Below are positions 58,891 to 64,000 of a stretch of DNA of 64,000 nt, one piece after another. The notes under the pieces are model-generated. The model ran no database searches. It worked only from the letters and a program-made list of their open reading frames with translations, and was not told the DNA's origin. The stretch spans positions 7,257,501 to 7,321,500 of the forward strand of contig NZ_CP108080.1 of NCBI RefSeq assembly GCF_036181745.1. The letters run 5' to 3'. This stretch comes from Streptomyces sp. NBC_00259. Lineage in GTDB: Bacteria > Actinomycetota > Actinomycetes > Streptomycetales > Streptomycetaceae. The translations under genes and the position numbers were made by a program. Each line of letters opens with the position of its first letter. Position 1 is the first letter of the stretch.

Positions 58891-60740
58891 ATGACGGTTC
58901 TGCCTGATGACGGGCTTACGCTCGCCGCCGAGTTCCCTGACGCCACCCATGAGCAGTGGCAGCGCCTTGTCGAGGGTGTGCTGCGCAAATCGGGCAAGGA
59001 CGTGTCGGGTGCGGCGGCCGAAGAGGCGCTGGCGACAGCACTGGACGACGGGCTCGTGGCGAGCCCCCTCTACACCGCGCGGGACTCCGCCCCCGACGCC
59101 GGATATCCGGGCTTCGCCCCGTATGTACGCGGCAGCCGGCCCGTCGGCGGCTGGGACGTACGCCAGCGGCACGAGCGACCGGAACCCGCCCGCACCAACG
59201 AGGCCCTGCTCGCGGACCTGGAGAACGGCGTCACCTCGGTGTGGCTCGCCGTGGGAGGCACCGGGATCGCGGTGACGGGCCTCGCCCAGGCCCTGGACGG
59301 CGTCTACCTCGACCTGGCACCCGTCGTGCTCGACGCCGGCGACGAGACCGGCGCCGCCGCCCGCGAGCTGCTGCGCCTCTACGACGAACGCGGTGTCGCC
59401 CGTGACGCCGCGCGCGGCAACCTCGGCGCGGACCCCCTGGGACTCGCCGCCCGTACCGGTCGACCCGCGGACACGGACACGGCCGTGGAGCTGGCCGGAC
59501 TGTGCCACGAGGAGTACCCGGGACTGCGCGCGCTGACCGTGGACGCGCTGCCCTACCACGAGGCCGGAGCCTCCGCCGCCCAGGAACTGGGCGTCTCGCT
59601 CGCGACCGGAGTCGCTTCTCTGCGCACCCTGACCGCGGCGGGACTCACGGTCGAGGCCGCCTGCCGGCAGCTGGAGTTCCGGTACGCGGCGACCGCCGAC
59701 CAGTTCCTCACCGTCGCCAAACTGCGGGCGGCGCGCCGGCTGTGGGCCCGGGTCGCCGAGGTGTCCGGCGCCGGCGCCGGGGACGCCGGAGCGCAGCGCC
59801 AGCACGCCGTGACCTCGTCGGTGATGATGACCCGGCGCGACCCGTACGTGAACATGCTGCGCACCACGATCGCCTGCCTCGGCGCGGGCGTCGGCGGGGC
59901 CGACGCCGTGACCGTGCTGCCCTTCGACCACGAACTGGGCCTCCCGGACGCCTTCGCCCGCCGCATCGCGCGCAACACCTCCTCGATCCTGCTGGAGGAG
60001 TCGCATCTGGGCCGGGTCGCCGACCCCGCCGGCGGCTCCTGGTACGTCGAGCGGCTGACCGATGAACTCGCCCACCGTGCCTGGGCGTTCTTCCAGGAAC
60101 TGGAGCGAGCGGGCGGCCAGGAGGAGGCACTGCGCTCCGGACTGATCGGTGACCGAATCGCCGCCACCTGGCAGGAGCGCAAGCGAAGGCTCGCCAAGCG
60201 CCGTGAACCCGTCACCGGCGTCAGTGAGTTCCCCCATCTGGCCGAGAAGCCCGTCGAGCGTGAGCCCGCCCCCGAGGCCCCGCGCCACGACGGCGGACTT
60301 CCGCGCGTCCGCCGCGACGAGGACTACGAGGCGCTGCGTGCCCGCTCCGACGCGCACCTGGCCGACACCGGCGCCCGTCCGCGTGTCTTCCTCGCCGCCC
60401 TCGGCCCGGCCTCCGCCCACACGGCACGCGTCGCGTTCGCCTCGAACCTCTTCCAGGCGGGCGGGGTCGAGCCGGTGCACGACCCGGTCACCGTGGACGC
60501 GGCCACCGCGGCCGACGCCTTCGCCCGCAGCGGGGCGTCCGTCGCCTGCCTCTGCTCCAGCGACGCGCTGTACGAGGAGCACGCCGAGGAGGTCGCCAAG
60601 GCCCTCAGGGCCGCCGGTGCCCAGCAGGTCTTCCTCGCCGGCAGGCCCGGTGAGCATCCCGGCGTCGACGCCTACGTCTTCGCGGGCTGCGACGCCGTGA
60701 GCGTCCTGTCCTCCGTCCTCGACCGCATGGGAGTGACCCC

Positions 60741-60744
<4 letters not shown>
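58891..60744 (+). CDS. mutA: methylmalonyl-CoA mutase small (beta) subunit
   Basis: The 617-residue protein is homologous to the large subunit but, as expected for MutA, lacks the cobalamin-binding DxHxxG motif: its C-terminal part reads VFLAALGPASAHTARVAFAS. The N-terminal TIM-barrel-like half is intact (TSSVMMTRRDPYVNMLRTTI). It forms a heterodimer with MutB that interconverts methylmalonyl-CoA and succinyl-CoA, supplying or draining methylmalonyl-CoA for polyketide synthesis and odd-chain metabolism. The ATG has TAGCAT 6 nt upstream, giving a leaderless start. Its TGA overlaps the mutB GTG. Confidence 0.93.
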
Positions 60745-62933
<2,189 letters not shown>

Positions 62934-62939
62934 CCGCGG

Positions 62940-63923
62940 ATGGCCATCGACCTCGACAGCTACGTGAAGGGCGTACTCGACGGGAAGCGGGCCTACATCG
63001 CCCGCGCCATCACCCTCGTCGAGTCCACCCGCCCCGACCACCGGGCCCTGGCCCAGCGGCTCCTGACGGAGTTGCTGCCGCACAGCGGCGACGCACGGCG
63101 GATCGGGATCAGCGGGGTGCCCGGGGTGGGCAAGTCCACCTTCATCGACGCCTTCGGCACGATGCTGACCGGGCTCGGCCACCGGGTGGCGGTGCTCGCC
63201 GTCGACCCGTCCTCCAGCCGCACGGGCGGCTCCATCCTCGGCGACAAGACGAGGATGGAGCGCCTCGCGGTGGATCCGGCGGCCTTCGTCCGGCCGTCGC
63301 CGTCGGCGGGCACCCTCGGCGGTGTGGCGAAGGCGACGCGCGAGTCCATGGTCGTGATGGAGGCGGCCGGTCACGACGTCGTCCTGGTGGAGACCGTCGG
63401 CGTCGGCCAGTCCGAGACGGCCGTCGCGGGCATGGTCGACTCGTTCCTGCTGCTCACCCTCGCCCGCACCGGCGACCAGCTCCAGGGCATCAAGAAGGGC
63501 GTCCTGGAACTGGCCGACGTCATCGCGGTCAACAAGGCCGACGGCCCGCACGAGCGCGACGCACGGGCCGCCGCCCGTGAACTCGCGGGCGCGCTGCGGC
63601 TGATGTACCCGGCCGACGCGGCCTGGACCCCGCCGGTGCTGAGTTGCAGCGCCCGGGAGTCCAGCGGACTCGACACCGTCTGGGACCGCCTGGAGCAGCA
63701 CCGCACCCTGCTCGACGCGGGCGGCAGACTCGCCGCCAAGCGCCGTGACCAGCAGGTCGAATGGGCCTGGGCGATGGTCAAGGACGAACTCCTGGGACGG
63801 CTGCGCTCCCATCCCGCCGTACGCGCGCTCGGCCCCGGGCTCGAACAGCAGGTGCGTGACGGCGCGCTGACCACCACGCTCGCCGCCGAACGCATCCTGG
63901 AGGCGTTCGGCCGCGACGGTTGA
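62940..63923 (+). CDS. meaB: MeaB-type GTPase chaperone of methylmalonyl-CoA mutase
   Basis: The 327-residue G3E GTPase has Walker A in RIGISGVPGVGKSTFIDAFG, a DPSSSRTGGSILGDKTRM metal/switch region, VLVETVGVGQSE and the guanine motif NKAD. MeaB loads and protects the cobalamin cofactor of the mutase and ejects damaged forms in a GTP-dependent way. ATG follows the mutB stop after 6 bp, completing the mutAB-meaB operon. C-terminal helices for dimerisation are present. Confidence 0.94.
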   Translation: MAIDLDSYVKGVLDGKRAYIARAITLVESTRPDHRALAQRLLTELLPHSGDARRIGISGVPGVGKSTFIDAFGTMLTGLGHRVAVLAVDPSSSRTGGSILGDKTRMERLAVDPAAFVRPSPSAGTLGGVAKATRESMVVMEAAGHDVVLVETVGVGQSETAVAGMVDSFLLLTLARTGDQLQGIKKGVLELADVIAVNKADGPHERDARAAARELAGALRLMYPADAAWTPPVLSCSARESSGLDTVWDRLEQHRTLLDAGGRLAAKRRDQQVEWAWAMVKDELLGRLRSHPAVRALGPGLEQQVRDGALTTTLAAERILEAFGRDG

Positions 63924-63956
63924 CGACGTCGGGGACGGGACGGGGCAGGGGCCGCG

Positions 63957-64000
63957 TCAGCGCGCGAGCGCCAGCATCGCCAGCCGGCGCCAGCTCAGCC
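63957..64000 (-). CDS. 3' end of an unidentified minus-strand gene
   Basis: The minus-strand frame ending at TGA (63957-63959) reads ...LSWRRLAMLALAR-stop and has G or C in every third codon position seen, unlike the other two minus frames. Only 44 bases are in the window, so no family can be named. Confidence 0.4.
   Translation of the reverse strand, partial: LSWRRLAMLALAR

Overview
This 64 kb window looks like chromosomal DNA of a streptomycete (Streptomyces or a close relative). The genes are very G+C-rich with G or C at almost every third codon position. GTG starts are common, several genes appear to give leaderless mRNAs (a TANNNT box 6-7 nt before the start codon), and there are many secreted hydrolases and LacI/AraC/LysR/PadR regulators. 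I see no tRNA, rRNA, CRISPR array, insertion sequence, phage gene or origin. Apart from intergenic tandem repeats, the window reads as ordinary chromosome rich in carbohydrate-use loci.

Layout. 1-5.7 kb (minus): a secreted subtilisin-like protease cut by the left edge, an MscS-type channel, and a class A beta-lactamase-like protein. 5.7-12.5 kb (minus): a sugar operon of lacI, solute-binding lipoprotein, two ABC permeases, a 28-codon small ORF, and a YicI-type alpha-xylosidase. No ATPase gene is present. 12.6-15.5 kb: a PPOX-fold protein, a secreted SLT-domain cell-wall protein, and an M48 peptidase. 15.7-20 kb: a 1175-residue phosphodiester glycosidase/metallophosphoesterase fusion and a DEDDh exonuclease. 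20-24.4 kb: a lacI, ribokinase, rpiB and MHS-transporter locus for a pentose or related sugar, with a 30-bp double palindrome next to its promoter. 24.5-29.3 kb: PadR, DJ-1/PfpI, LysR, GlxA-like AraC and quinone-oxidoreductase-like genes. 29.3-36 kb: an ABC exporter, a membrane-anchored S1 protease, an amidase and a Tat-exported PhoX-like protein.

36-57 kb is the most concentrated glycan-degradation stretch. It holds a beta-helix protein with a PDZ domain, a cytoplasmic GH29 fucosidase with an AraC regulator, a PA14/propeller/CBM/DUF1080 protein, and an MHS transporter translationally coupled to anmK. It continues with a SixA-like phosphatase, two unrecognised proteins, a GH20 plus GH29 exported pair, a membrane protein, and a GH8 glycanase behind a perfect 19-bp palindrome. 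57-64 kb holds an unrecognised secreted protein, a small membrane protein, and the methylmalonyl-CoA mutase operon mutA-mutB-meaB, followed by the 3' end of an unidentified minus-strand gene.

Working view: extracellular enzymes (GH20, GH29, GH8, beta-helix, propeller/DUF1080) release sugars that are taken up by the ABC and MHS systems and processed by intracellular enzymes (YicI, GH29, ribokinase/RpiB, AnmK), under local repressors. The most distinctive items are the small ORF inside the alpha-xyloside operon, the two LacI operators sharing a GAATCGATTC core, the transporter/anmK coupling, the PDZ beta-helix protein, and the palindrome-controlled GH8 enzyme.
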